A stretch of 64,000 nt of DNA from Roseinatronobacter sp. S2 (GCF_029581395.1 NZ_CP121113.1:1546001-1610000); one strand, 5' to 3'; shown: positions 28,899-37,762, counted from the stretch's first letter. Translations and numbers: made by a program. The notes: generated by a model from the sequence alone, not told the origin.

Positions 28899-29585
28899 CT
28901 AGGCAGCTTGCGCGGTGTGTGCCGCGCAGGCTGCATCCTGTTTCAGGGCATTTGCGACCCTTTGCAGTTGCGACAGGCTAAGGCGGGGTGTGTCCAGCGT
29001 GCCAATGGCGGCGGCTGCATGCAGGGGCGAAAAATCGCTTTCGGCACGGGCACTGACCAGGGCGGCACCGGCGCAATGAATGACCTGTTCTGTCGCAAAG
29101 GTCAGCATGTGAATGCTCAGATCACCCGTGATAGGGGCGCGGTGAATGCCGCCATACCCTTCCAGCATCAGGGCCTGAATCAGCACAAACGGCTCGCCAA
29201 AGTCGATTTCGGCCATGTCGGATTCAACGATGACTTCCTGACAGGGCAGCAGTGATATGTCCTTGCGGTTGCCCAGAGCACCTGCCGGAATGACCATCAT
29301 GAATGCCTTATGTGCTGGCAGGCTGGCTTGCGCGATCGTTATCGTGTGATTGGCTTCGACCCGTTGCATGCCATTGTCAAAGGTCAGAACCAGATCACCG
29401 GCCAGAATGGTTTCCACACCACGCCAGCCCGAATCCGTGCCGATCAGCGTGCCCGGCAACAACCCGTCTTCGCGCAGGGCGACATCATAAAGTCCGGCAT
29501 CCTTGTGCATGGCCGCAGCGATTGCGGGGGCAAAAGCTGACAGACTGCCAATATGTGCATGCGCATTGGTTCCTGAATTCAGCAT
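28899..29585 (-). CDS. Hint-domain protein lacking the catalytic cysteine
   Basis: 228 residues. The middle (about 41-185) follows the hedgehog/intein Hint pattern common in Rhodobacteraceae secreted proteins: LLPGTLIGTDSG (42-53), then ILAGDLVLTFDNG, and later GALGNRKDISLLPCQEVIV. In active Hint modules a Cys or Ser opens the CFxxGT motif. Here the equivalent stretch is LLPGT, so self-splicing or autocleavage is unlikely. There is no signal peptide and no RTX repeats. A CtrA-type box lies 59 bp upstream. Function unknown; it may be a remnant or a structural Hint fold. Confidence 0.75.
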   Translation of the reverse strand: MLNSGTNAHAHIGSLSAFAPAIAAAMHKDAGLYDVALREDGLLPGTLIGTDSGWRGVETILAGDLVLTFDNGMQRVEANHTITIAQASLPAHKAFMMVIPAGALGNRKDISLLPCQEVIVESDMAEIDFGEPFVLIQALMLEGYGGIHRAPITGDLSIHMLTFATEQVIHCAGAALVSARAESDFSPLHAAAAIGTLDTPRLSLSQLQRVANALKQDAACAAHTAQAA

Positions 29586-29643
29586 TTCGAATCCTCTTTC
29601 TGTATCCGCACTGTTGATGGTGCATTCTTGCCTCTGATGAAGG

Positions 29644-29658
29644 TTAACCCGTGGTTAA
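29644..29658. promoter_or_regulatory. CtrA-type box upstream of Hint gene
   Basis: TTAA-CCCGTGG-TTAA has the exact TTAA-N7-TTAA spacing of a CtrA recognition site. Its nearest edge is 59 bp upstream of the Hint gene ATG and it is the only such spacing I found in intergenic DNA of the window. Confidence 0.5.
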
Positions 29659-29785
29659 GGACAGAATCAGGGAAACAACTGGACATTTTCAAGGCGTGGA
29701 ATTTTATTTCAATTCAGATGAATGTTGGATAATTTCATTCAAGGTGCCCGCCAGGGGTGCTTGCAATGCGTAGGTAGGAGGGGCG

Positions 29786-31411
29786 ATGGGCTGGCTTGCA
29801 GATGAAACCGGACTGGACCGAAACGCAGCAAACCATGTGGCCCTGACCCCGTTGTCGCATTTGCGGCGCGCGTCGGATGTGTTCGCGGGCCGTGATGCGC
29901 TGGTCTATGGAACGACGCGCCGGACATATGCGGAATATGCCCATCGGGTGACACGCCTTGCGTCCAGTCTGGCGGCACATGGCGTCGCATCAGGCGATGT
30001 GGTGGCAACGCTTTTGCCCAATATTCCCGCCCATGCCGAGGCGCATTTTGCCGTGCCTGCCTGCGGGGCGGTGCTTAATGCCATCAACATACGACTGGAT
30101 GTGGATACGGTGGCGTATATTCTGGGCCATGGTGCGGCAAAACTTGTGCTGGTGGATACCGCGTTGCTGGCGCTGGCCGAAGCCGCCTGCGCAGCGTTGG
30201 ACAGCCCGCCCGTGATTGTCGAGGTTCCCGACACCGAAGCGGGGTTCACCCCGTCAGGACGCCACATCGAGTATGAGGCATTTCTGGATGCAGGTGATCC
30301 GCAATTTTCATGGATCATGCCGCAGGATGAATGGGAAAGCATCGCGCTGAACTACACATCTGGCACAACCGGTCGCCCCAAGGGCGTGGTCTATCACCAT
30401 CGCGGCGCGTATCTGTCGACCCTCAGCCAGCCGATTTCATGGCGTATGACCTTGTTCCCACGGTATCTGACGATTGTGCCGATGTTTCATTGCAATGCAT
30501 GGTGCCATCCGTGGATGATTCCCGCGTTGGGGGGCTGCATCATCTGCCTGCGGGATGTGACGGCTGCGGGCATTTATCACGCGATCAGCGTTGAAAAGGC
30601 GACCCATTTCGGCGGCGCGCCCATTGTTTTGCAGACCATCATCACTGCGCGCCCCGAAGACAGGTTGCCGTTTGATCATACTGTCGAAGTGTTCACCGCA
30701 GGTGCGCCGCCGCCTGCGGCCGTTCTGGCCGCGATTGAACCGCTGGGGTTTAATGTGACGCAGGTTTACGGATTGACCGAAACTTATGGTCCCGCAACCG
30801 AATGTCTGTGGCATGACGGGTTCGACAGCTTGCGCGGCGATGACCGCGCAGATGTGAAGGCCCGCACCGGCGTTCTTATGCCCTTCATGGAAGATGTCAG
30901 CGTCATACAGCCCGACACCATGACGCCGGTTGCCCGTGACGGGGTTGCTTTGGGGGAAATCGTGCATCGTGGAAATGGGGTGATGAAGGGGTATTACAAA
31001 AACCCGCAAGCCACCTCAGATGCCTTTCGCAACGGGTATTTCCATTCCGGCGATATCGCATTCTGGCATGCGGATGGCTATATCAAGATCGCGGATCGCG
31101 CCAAGGACATCATCATTTCAGGTGGCGAGAATGTCAGCTCGGTCGAGGTGGAAGGGGTGTTGATGAAGCACCCCGCAGTCGGGCTGGCTGCGGTTGTTGC
31201 CAAGCCCGACGAAAAATGGGGCGAGGTTCCCTGCGCCTGCATCGAGGTGAAAGCAGGTGCGCAGGTCAGCGAGCAGGACCTGATCACCTTTTGCCGCGAA
31301 CGTCTGGCGGGGTTCAAGACACCCAAGCAGGTGGTCTTCATGGACCTGCCGAAAACGGCCACCGGCAAGATACAGAAAGGCGATTTGCGCGAATATGTGC
31401 GTGCGTTGTGA
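29786..31411 (+). CDS. Acyl-CoA synthetase (AMP-binding)
   Basis: 541 residues of the ANL superfamily. The P-loop is NYTSGTTGRPKGVVYHHRG (about 188-206), with GLTETYGPA, then the hinge DRAKDIISGGENVS and the C-terminal catalytic lysine in PKTATGKIQK. It should activate a medium- or long-chain fatty acid, or a branched or aromatic acid, for beta-oxidation, in keeping with the fad genes before it. AGGAGG stands 6 bases before the ATG. Substrate not determined. Confidence 0.93.
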   Translation: MGWLADETGLDRNAANHVALTPLSHLRRASDVFAGRDALVYGTTRRTYAEYAHRVTRLASSLAAHGVASGDVVATLLPNIPAHAEAHFAVPACGAVLNAINIRLDVDTVAYILGHGAAKLVLVDTALLALAEAACAALDSPPVIVEVPDTEAGFTPSGRHIEYEAFLDAGDPQFSWIMPQDEWESIALNYTSGTTGRPKGVVYHHRGAYLSTLSQPISWRMTLFPRYLTIVPMFHCNAWCHPWMIPALGGCIICLRDVTAAGIYHAISVEKATHFGGAPIVLQTIITARPEDRLPFDHTVEVFTAGAPPPAAVLAAIEPLGFNVTQVYGLTETYGPATECLWHDGFDSLRGDDRADVKARTGVLMPFMEDVSVIQPDTMTPVARDGVALGEIVHRGNGVMKGYYKNPQATSDAFRNGYFHSGDIAFWHADGYIKIADRAKDIIISGGENVSSVEVEGVLMKHPAVGLAAVVAKPDEKWGEVPCACIEVKAGAQVSEQDLITFCRERLAGFKTPKQVVFMDLPKTATGKIQKGDLREYVRAL

Positions 31412-31475
31412 CACGCTGGCCTTGTGTGCGAAGTTGCGCTAAGGTGCCTTCAAAACGGCAGAGCAGGCAAGCGGC

Positions 31476-32519
31476 ATGACGACCGCGCTTAAGAAATATC
31501 ATAAGTTAGAAGGCATGGGCCTTTGGTCCGGCGGGGTCGAAGACCAGCGCCGTGAAGTTGTCGTATCCTTCGGGGACGCGACACTTGTGATCATGGACAG
31601 CCGCAGCATGCATGTTCTGTCGCATTGGTCTCTGGCCGCGATAGAGCGGTTGAACCCCGGCCAGCGCCCCGCCTTGTTCAGCCCGGATGGCGATGCCAGC
31701 GAAGTGCTGGAACTGGATGAAGATCTGCTGATCGATGCGTTGAAAGAACTGCATGCGGCGCTGGCACCGCCGCGCAGCATGTTTGACCGGCTGCGCTTGC
31801 CGATCATGGCAGCGTTCAGTCTTGTCATTCTGGGGATTGGTGCGTTTCTGATGCCGCCTGCATTGGTGGACCATACCGCATCGGTCGTGCCCATGGCCAA
31901 GCGCACCGAAATTGCAGATCGCCTGCTGGCCGATCTGGTGCAGACCGGCGCGGTTTCGTGTCAAAGCGGGCTTGGCACCAGTGCGTTGGGCGTGTTGCAG
32001 CGCCGCTTGTTCGACGCGCCCGCGCGACTCGTCATCATGCGTGGCCTGCCGCAGGACACCCCGCGCATACAGCATTTTCCCGGACGGCTGTTCGTGATGG
32101 ATGCCCGCCTTCTGGATCAGGCCGAAAGTGTGGAGGCCCTTGCCGGTGCCTTCGCGGTGGCCGGTGTGCGCGCAGCCGCAGATGACCCGCTGCGCCCGCT
32201 ATTGCGCCATGTCGGGGTGTTGAGCACGTTTCGCCTGCTGACTTCGGGGGAATTGCGCGCCGGTGCCGCGCGCGGCTATGCGCGCTCGGTTCTGGCCGCG
32301 CCGCTGGCACCGCCGGATATGGAGGCGGTTCAGTTGCGCTTTGACCGGCTTGACTTGTCTTTGCGTGTGTTCACCGAAAACCCGGTGCCGCTGGACCCTG
32401 CCGCGCAACAGATCGCGGACGCCTTGCGCCCCGATATGGACACGCTGACCCAGCCCGCGCATGGGGCGCTGCTGAATGATGGCCAATGGGTAAGCCTGTT
32501 GAATATATGCGATGGCTGA
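31476..32519 (+). CDS. Membrane protein with degenerate M48 peptidase-like domain
   Basis: 347 residues: an N-terminal cytoplasmic region (about 1-105), one hydrophobic helix (about 109-127) and a C-terminal region. Residues 202-233 follow the M48 zinc-metallopeptidase pattern (FPGRLFVMDARLLDQAES, then EALAGAFAVAGVRA), with the PGG-x-I-V-x-x-G-L and ELAG-x-L-A-HExxH layout recognisable. The HExxH residues are V228, A229 and R232, so zinc binding is lost. It is probably a structural pseudo-protease or substrate-binding module. It starts 65 bp after the synthetase gene and may be co-transcribed with it. Confidence 0.65.
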   Translation: MTTALKKYHKLEGMGLWSGGVEDQRREVVVSFGDATLVIMDSRSMHVLSHWSLAAIERLNPGQRPALFSPDGDASEVLELDEDLLIDALKELHAALAPPRSMFDRLRLPIMAAFSLVILGIGAFLMPPALVDHTASVVPMAKRTEIADRLLADLVQTGAVSCQSGLGTSALGVLQRRLFDAPARLVIMRGLPQDTPRIQHFPGRLFVMDARLLDQAESVEALAGAFAVAGVRAAADDPLRPLLRHVGVLSTFRLLTSGELRAGAARGYARSVLAAPLAPPDMEAVQLRFDRLDLSLRVFTENPVPLDPAAQQIADALRPDMDTLTQPAHGALLNDGQWVSLLNICDG

Positions 32520-32567
32520 CTGCGGTTCGCCCGCTTGGCAGATGGCGGTGATTTATCGCCGATTAAG

Positions 32568-33062
32568 TTAATCTGCGTGTCGCACCTGCCATGGTGTATC
32601 AAACCAGTGTTCTTGCAGGTTCGGTGTGTCCCCGATCCGGTCGATCACCGCAAACCTGCCGGGGTGGGCCAGGGGCGTCAGAACCCCGTGCCAGATGTTG
32701 CGGTGAAAATTTATACCCTGCGTCCCGTTCGTCACAAAGGCCTGCGGTGTGGCAGGGCGCCCGCCATCATCTTGCGCGACGATCACAAGGAAGGCTTCGC
32801 AATGCATGGGAATAAAGGCCTGCGTGCCATCAGGGTGCCGCTCCATCATGTCGAGGGAATAGGGCAGGGCGCGGGGCTGTGCGTCGAACAGGGAAATTCC
32901 GGCCCGCCCGCCACTGCCGAAATCCAGTGCCGCGCGGTCATGGAAACGCCCGCACAGGCCCTGATTGATCAGCTTGTCAGGCGCGCCCTGAATTTCCAGC
33001 ACATCGCCGAACGGGGCGAATGCCGACGCGGTTAGCGGGCGTAGGGTGATATGTTGCGTCAT
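32568..33062 (-). CDS. allA: Ureidoglycolate lyase
   Basis: Splits ureidoglycolate to glyoxylate and urea, the last ureide step. 164 residues, normal for the AllA family, with PLTASAFAPFGDVLE at the N-terminus, HCEAFLVIV and FHRNIWHGVLTPL typical of the cupin-like fold. It is the last gene of a minus-strand pair with puuE-uraD (30-bp gap). No gene for allantoicase (alc) lies next to it, so the step before it must be encoded elsewhere. Confidence 0.93.
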   Translation of the reverse strand: MTQHITLRPLTASAFAPFGDVLEIQGAPDKLINQGLCGRFHDRAALDFGSGGRAGISLFDAQPRALPYSLDMMERHPDGTQAFIPMHCEAFLVIVAQDDGGRPATPQAFVTNGTQGINFHRNIWHGVLTPLAHPGRFAVIDRIGDTPNLQEHWFDTPWQVRHAD

Positions 33063-33084
33063 TTCAGGTGGCCTGACCGGATTT

Positions 33085-33105
33085 GAGTATTTTCAGCAAG
33101 ATGAA
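33085..33105 (-). repeat. Short intergenic repeat, copy 5
   Basis: Minus-strand reading: TTCATCTTGC, then TGA, then AAATACTC. The TGA is the stop codon of puuE-uraD (33093-33095), so this copy encodes the last residues (Ser-Ser-Cys) of that protein. Confidence 0.87.
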
Positions 33106-34517
33106 GCCAGCATGTCGTTCAGGCGCAATTCTGCAATGCGTTCGACCTGCTGGCAGGCGGTGGCAAATTCGGTCGCAGTGTCATGCTGAATGCGTGTCTG
33201 GAACGCCGCAAGGATTGAGGCCTTGGTATTGTCACGCACGGCGATGATGAAGGGAAAGCCGTGTTTTTCGACATAGGCGGTGTTCAGTTTCTGGAATGTA
33301 GCGCGTTCTTCGTCTGTCAGGGCGTCAAGCCCCGCGCTGGCTTGTTCGGTCGTAGACTCCGGTGTCAGGCGTTTGGCTGCAGCCAGTTTTCCCGCAAGGT
33401 CGGGATGGGCGCGCAGGACCTGTAGGCGTTCATCCTTGCTGGCCGCACGGAAGGCGCGCGCGAAGGCATTGGCAAGCCCTGTCGCACTGTCATGGGCAGG
33501 CCCCAGTTCCAGCGCATGGACACGTTCTGCAACCCAAGGCGAGTGTTCATAGATACCGCCAAAACGCGCCACGAAACCTGCGTGATCCAGCGTGCTGGGG
33601 CGGGTGCGGCGTTGGTGGGGGTGGGTTGTGGCCCAGTGCTGCGCAATATCCATGCGTCGCGCGAACCACACGCCTTCATGTGCCTGCACATGGTCCAGAA
33701 AACGCATCAACCCCGCAATCTTGCCCGGCCGCCCGATCAGGCGGCAATGCAGGCCGATGGACAGCATTTTGGGCGCGCCAGCGTCCCCTTCGGCATAAAG
33801 CACATCGAAGGCATCTTTCAGATAGGATTCAAAATCACTGCCTGTCACCCAGCCCGGTGCCGTTGCAAAGCGCATGTCATTGGCTTCCAGCGTGTAGGGC
33901 AGGATAAGCTGGTCGCGGTCGCCAAATTCCATCCAGTGCGGCAGATCATCATCATAGGTGTCTGAAATCCAGTCAAACTGGCCCAACTCCGCCGCCAGCC
34001 GCACGGTGTTGACCGAACAGCGCCCCGTATACCAGCCGCGCGGGGGCGTGCCCACAGTTTCGGTGTGCAGGTGAATGGCGTCGTGGATGGCGGCGCGTTC
34101 CTGATCCTCGGACATGTCACGGTGCTCGACCCATTTCAGGCCATGGCTGGCGATTTCCCAATCCGCGGCCTTCATGGCCGCCAGTTGTTCGGGGTTGCGC
34201 GCAAGCGCTGTGGCCACGCCATATATCGTAACGGGCAGATTGCGCGCGGTAAACAGCCGGTGCAGCCGCCAGAATCCGGCCCGCGCGCCATAGTCATAGA
34301 TCGATTCCATGTTCCAGTGACGTTGCCCCGGCCATGGCGCAGCCCCCGGAATGTCGGACAAGAACCCCTCGGACGCGGCGTCGCCATGCAGCAGGCAGTT
34401 CTCGCCGCCTTCTTCATAATTCAGCACAAGCGATATGGCGATTTTCGCGCCCCCCGGCCAAGCGGCATTTGGGGGTGTTGCGCCATATCCGGTCAGGTTG
34501 CGGGGGTAGCGTTGCAA
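33093..34517 (-). CDS. Fused allantoinase PuuE / OHCU decarboxylase UraD
   Basis: 474 residues joining two steps of urate breakdown. The N-terminal part (about 1-305) is a NodB-type polysaccharide-deacetylase fold of the PuuE metal-independent allantoinases (ISLVLNYEEGGENCLL, EIASHGLKWVEHRD, RGWYTGRCSVNTV). The C-terminal part (about 310-474) is the OHCU decarboxylase, with LRAHPDLAGKLAAAKRLT holding the conserved HPDL. Start TTG at 34517 with GGAGG five bases upstream. UraH, which makes the OHCU substrate, is divergently transcribed. The missing urate-hydroxylating step is PuuD at 36.5 kb. Confidence 0.93.
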   Translation of the reverse strand: MQRYPRNLTGYGATPPNAAWPGGAKIAISLVLNYEEGGENCLLHGDAASEGFLSDIPGAAPWPGQRHWNMESIYDYGARAGFWRLHRLFTARNLPVTIYGVATALARNPEQLAAMKAADWEIASHGLKWVEHRDMSEDQERAAIHDAIHLHTETVGTPPRGWYTGRCSVNTVRLAAELGQFDWISDTYDDDLPHWMEFGDRDQLILPYTLEANDMRFATAPGWVTGSDFESYLKDAFDVLYAEGDAGAPKMLSIGLHCRLIGRPGKIAGLMRFLDHVQAHEGVWFARRMDIAQHWATTHPHQRRTRPSTLDHAGFVARFGGIYEHSPWVAERVHALELGPAHDSATGLANAFARAFRAASKDERLQVLRAHPDLAGKLAAAKRLTPESTTEQASAGLDALTDEERATFQKLNTAYVEKHGFPFIIAVRDNTKASILAAFQTRIQHDTATEFATACQQVERIAELRLNDMLASSC

Positions 34518-34572
34518 GGGGGCCTCCGATCATCAGAATAACACTGTGATAAAACAAGATTACCACTTCCGC

Positions 34573-34592
34573 TTTCAGTCATTTTTTGAAAG
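34573..34592. promoter_or_regulatory. Shared dyad between puuE-uraD and uraH
   Basis: TTTCAG-N6-TTTGAAAG, with outer arms CTTTCA and TGAAAG. It stands 56 bp upstream of puuE-uraD and 93 bp before uraH. The same 20-bp layout recurs at 36419-36438. Confidence 0.55.
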
Positions 34593-34684
34593 ACCTGAAA
34601 TGAAGGGTCAAGGCAAGGGGCTGGTGCGCAGCCGTGCTGGTCGTCTAGGCTTATCTTTATATTTGCACAAAACGGAGACGCGCA

Positions 34685-35041
34685 ATGTCCGGTTTTCTGA
34701 CCACCCATGTTCTGGATACGGCCCGCGGTGCGCCCGCGCAGAGCTTGCAGATCACGCTTTACAGGCTGGAAGGGACCGCGCGTGTGGAACTGGCGCGTAT
34801 GGTCACCAATGATGACGGGCGCACCGACAGCCCGATTTTGCCCAAGGCCGCGTTTGGCGTTGGCCAGTATGAGCTGGTCTTTGCGGCAGGTGACTATCTG
34901 CGTGCCACCGGACAGGCGGGCGCCGCGCCGCTGTTTCTGGATGAAATTCCCATTCGTTTCGGGATCAATGATCCGCAAAGCCACTATCATGTGCCGCTTT
35001 TGCTGTCGCCTTACGGGTTCTCGACCTATCGCGGCAGTTGA
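34685..35041 (+). CDS. uraH: 5-Hydroxyisourate hydrolase
   Basis: Transthyretin-related protein that hydrolyses 5-hydroxyisourate to OHCU. 118 residues. The N-terminus [14 protein letters not shown] and the C-terminal signature [18 protein letters not shown] hold the catalytic His and the YRGS tail of the family. No signal peptide is visible, so it is cytoplasmic. It reads away from puuE-uraD with a 167-bp promoter region between them. GGAG lies 7 bases before the ATG. Confidence 0.96.
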   Translation: MSGFLTTHVLDTARGAPAQSLQITLYRLEGTARVELARMVTNDDGRTDSPILPKAAFGVGQYELVFAAGDYLRATGQAGAAPLFLDEIPIRFGINDPQSHYHVPLLLSPYGFSTYRGS

Positions 35042-35108
35042 GTGCCTGAATTTGGTCAGAATGATAGGTTAATTCGTGACGGGATGAAGTGACACAAGGT
35101 CCGGCCAT

Positions 35109-35489
35109 ATGGATTTGATAGCCCTTTCCAGTGACGCAACACTGCGCGTTCTGATCTTCGGTGGAGCTTATTTCTTTTTTATCAACATGCTGGCCGTTTT
35201 GCTGTTCTGGATAGACAAGCGCCGCGCCCGAAATGGCGAGTGGCGTATACCGGAAAGCAAGTTGCTGGGCGTGATGTTCTGGGGTGGGTCCCCGGGGGGA
35301 TTATGGGCGCGGCGTGTGCTGCGCCATAAGACACGGAAGGAACCGTTTTGCACCCATATGCAGGTTATCGTGTCGTGTCAGATTGTCTTTGTCTGTGTGT
35401 TGGTCGTGGTGTGGACGCAACCGGAATTTGTCAGTTGGACGGGCAAGCAGATCGTTACGCTTTGGCACACATTCCGCGCAAGTGTTTGA
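35109..35489 (+). CDS. DUF1294 membrane protein
   Basis: 126 residues. An N-terminal helix (about 12-32), then IDKRRARNGEWRIPESKLL and GGSPGGLWARRVLRHKTRKEPF, the hallmark of DUF1294, then a second helix (about 85-103). The family's function is unknown, although some members are fused to cold-shock domains. It lies 67 bp after uraH in the same direction but has no obvious link to urate breakdown. It is convergent with the LysR gene (5-bp gap). Confidence 0.87.
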   Translation: MDLIALSSDATLRVLIFGGAYFFFINMLAVLLFWIDKRRARNGEWRIPESKLLGVMFWGGSPGGLWARRVLRHKTRKEPFCTHMQVIVSCQIVFVCVLVVVWTQPEFVSWTGKQIVTLWHTFRASV

Positions 35490-35494
35490 CGGTT

Positions 35495-36412
35495 TCAAGC
35501 TGTGGTCATTGCAGCTAGTTCAGCCCTGATCCTTGTGGCAATGAAATCGGTAAACAAGGACACTTTCAGGTCGCGCAAGCGCTTGTGGGGGGTAAGTGCC
35601 GCCAGCGTGACGGGCAGGGGGGGCGTTGCTGCGGCCACGGGTACCAATGCGCCGCTGCGCAGATGGTCTGCAATCTCGAAGACCGGTTTCATGACAATAC
35701 CATGCCCGTCCAGCGCCCAGCCTGTCAGAACATCCCCGTCATCGGATTCGAACGGCCCGCTTATCTTGAACCGTTGCGGGCCGGTGGCCGTTTGCAAGGT
35801 CCATTGAAATTCGCGCGCGCCGGGGAAGCGCAGGTTCAGGCAGTCATGGCCTTGTGCCAACAGGGCTGCGCCGTCCTGCGGCATGCCGCGCCGTTCAATA
35901 TAATCCGGTGCGGCACATAAAATGCGCGGGCATTCCGCGATGAAACGCATCTTCAGTGCGGAATCTTCCAGTGGTCCCAGATGGAATACCACGTCCAGCC
36001 CTTCGGCAGTGATATCTATGCTACGGTCGGACAGGCGCAGGCGCAGCTCTGTTTCGGGGTTGTCTGCCTTGAATGCAGGCATATGGGGCGCAATCAACCG
36101 CCTGCCAATGCCAAGGGGGGCAGCCACGAACAAGGTCCCGCGCGGTTGGGCTGTTGCGTGTGTCAGGGTGGATTCTGCCTCGGATATGGCATCAAGAATT
36201 TTCAGCGCGCCATCATAGAACAGCTCTCCGTTGGATGTGGGTTTCAGCGAACGTGTCGTGCGGTTGAACAGCCGCACGCCCAGATGCTTTTCCAACTCCC
36301 CCACCCGCGCTGATGCGACAGCAGGTGATGTGCGCTGGTCACGCGCAGCCGCCGACATGCTGCCTAATTCATAGACGCGCACGAACATCCTGATGTTGTT
36401 GATATAGGCCAT
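35495..36412 (-). CDS. LysR-family regulator of the urate cluster
   Basis: 305 residues. An N-terminal LysR helix-turn-helix (about 1-60; RDQRTSPAVASARVGELE as recognition region) and a periplasmic-binding-like effector domain (about 90-300) give the common LTTR layout. It is divergent from puuD, and a 20-bp dyad immediately upstream of its ATG recurs between puuE-uraD and uraH. It is therefore the likely regulator of both promoters. The effector may be urate or a breakdown product (inference). Confidence 0.88.
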   Translation of the reverse strand: MAYINNIRMFVRVYELGSMSAAARDQRTSPAVASARVGELEKHLGVRLFNRTTRSLKPTSNGELFYDGALKILDAISEAESTLTHATAQPRGTLFVAAPLGIGRRLIAPHMPAFKADNPETELRLRLSDRSIDITAEGLDVVFHLGPLEDSALKMRFIAECPRILCAAPDYIERRGMPQDGAALLAQGHDCLNLRFPGAREFQWTLQTATGPQRFKISGPFESDDGDVLTGWALDGHGIVMKPVFEIADHLRSGALVPVAAATPPLPVTLAALTPHKRLRDLKVSLFTDFIATRIRAELAAMTTA

Positions 36413-36418
36413 TGGTAT

Positions 36419-36438
36419 TTTCAGGCTGCATTTGAAAG
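36419..36438. promoter_or_regulatory. Shared dyad between LysR gene and puuD
   Basis: TTTCAG-N6-TTTGAAAG, 15 of 20 positions identical to the site at 34573-34592. It begins 7 bp upstream of the LysR gene ATG and lies 80 bp before puuD. Confidence 0.55.
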
Positions 36439-36517
36439 TGCTAGGGGTTTAATTGGGTTAACAGAAAGCCATGCAGCGGTATAGCCTGCGTAACACCTGA
36501 TAATCGGAGGATGTCTG

Positions 36518-37747
36518 ATGCTGGAACTGGCTGTCATGGGCGCATGGGCGGAATTCGCGCTGCGCTGGCTGCATGTGATCACGGCAATTGCCTGGATCGG
36601 GTCAAGTTTCTATTTCATTGCGCTGGATCTGGGCCTGCGCAAATCCCCCGATTTGCCAAAGGGCGCATATGGCGAAGAATGGCAGGTCCATGGCGGCGGA
36701 TTCTATCACATTCAGAAATACATGGTGGCTCCGGACCGGCTGCCCGAACATCTGATATGGCACAAATGGCAAAGCTACGCGACATGGCTGTCGGGCTTCG
36801 CATTGCTGGCGTTGATCTATTATGTCGGTGCGGAATTCTACCTGATTGATGTCGATGTTATGGATCTGGCGGTATGGCAGGCGATTGCTATTTCCGTCGC
36901 GTCGCTTGCGGTGGGCTGGGTCATCTACGACCTTTTGTGCAAATCCCGCTTCGGGGATAACAATAACCGTCTGATGGTGCTTTTGTTCGTGCTTCTGGTC
37001 ATCATGGCATGGGGCTACACGCAGGTGTTTACGGGCCGCGCGGCACTGCTGCATCTGGGGGCGTTTACGGCCACGATCATGAGTGCGAATGTCTTCATGA
37101 TCATTATTCCCAATCAGAAAATCGTGGTTGCCGATTTGCGCGCAGGCAGGACACCTGATGCAAAATACGGCCAGATTGCCAAGCAGCGCTCCACCCATAA
37201 CAACTATCTGACCTTGCCGGTCATTTTTCTGATGCTGTCAAATCATTACCCGCTGGCCTTTGCGTCCGAATATAACTGGCTAATAGCGGGGCTGGTGTTT
37301 CTGATGGGGGTGACGATCCGGCATTTTTTCAACACCATGCATATGGGTGGCGGCTATAAATGGTGGACATGGGCTGCAACCACAGTGCTGTTCATCGCCA
37401 TTATATGGCTCTCGACGCTGGGCCAGCCGCGCGATGAGGAGGACGCATTCGCCAGCCTTTCCCCGACTGCGGCGCGGTTTGCCGATGATCCGCATTTTGA
37501 CGATGTGTATTGGACCGTTGTTGGCCATTGCTCGATGTGCCATGCCCAAGACCCGGTCTGGCCGGGCTTGCATTGGGCACCCAAGGGGGTGGTTCTTGAA
37601 ACCGAAGCGCAGGTCGCGCGCGCCGCACAGAGCATCTATCTGCAATCAGGGATCAGCCATGCCATGCCACCGGGAAGCACGGTGCTGATGGATGCGACCG
37701 CGCGCGCGCAGATTGCGGATTGGTATCGCCGCGCCAGCGGGTCTTAA
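36518..37747 (+). CDS. puuD: Urate hydroxylase PuuD, cytochrome c fused
   Basis: Membrane-bound urate oxidase that hydroxylates urate to 5-hydroxyisourate and sends electrons to the respiratory chain. 409 residues: about eight hydrophobic helices in the first 305, then a periplasmic cytochrome c domain with one CxxCH haem site (HCSMCHAQDP, about 346-355) and an axial Met candidate in SHAMPPGS. ATG 7 bases after GGAGG. It supplies UraH, so the cluster covers urate to ureidoglycolate-level intermediates. A short intergenic repeat begins 15 bases after its stop. Confidence 0.95.
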   Translation: MLELAVMGAWAEFALRWLHVITAIAWIGSSFYFIALDLGLRKSPDLPKGAYGEEWQVHGGGFYHIQKYMVAPDRLPEHLIWHKWQSYATWLSGFALLALIYYVGAEFYLIDVDVMDLAVWQAIAISVASLAVGWVIYDLLCKSRFGDNNNRLMVLLFVLLVIMAWGYTQVFTGRAALLHLGAFTATIMSANVFMIIIPNQKIVVADLRAGRTPDAKYGQIAKQRSTHNNYLTLPVIFLMLSNHYPLAFASEYNWLIAGLVFLMGVTIRHFFNTMHMGGGYKWWTWAATTVLFIAIIWLSTLGQPRDEEDAFASLSPTAARFADDPHFDDVYWTVVGHCSMCHAQDPVWPGLHWAPKGVVLETEAQVARAAQSIYLQSGISHAMPPGSTVLMDATARAQIADWYRRASGS

Positions 37748-37762
37748 GCCCGCATCGCAGGT

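Noticed and set aside
28899..29585. Active intein or hedgehog autoprocessing domain
   Set aside because: The nucleophile Cys/Ser is absent before the GT motif, so I call it a Hint fold only.
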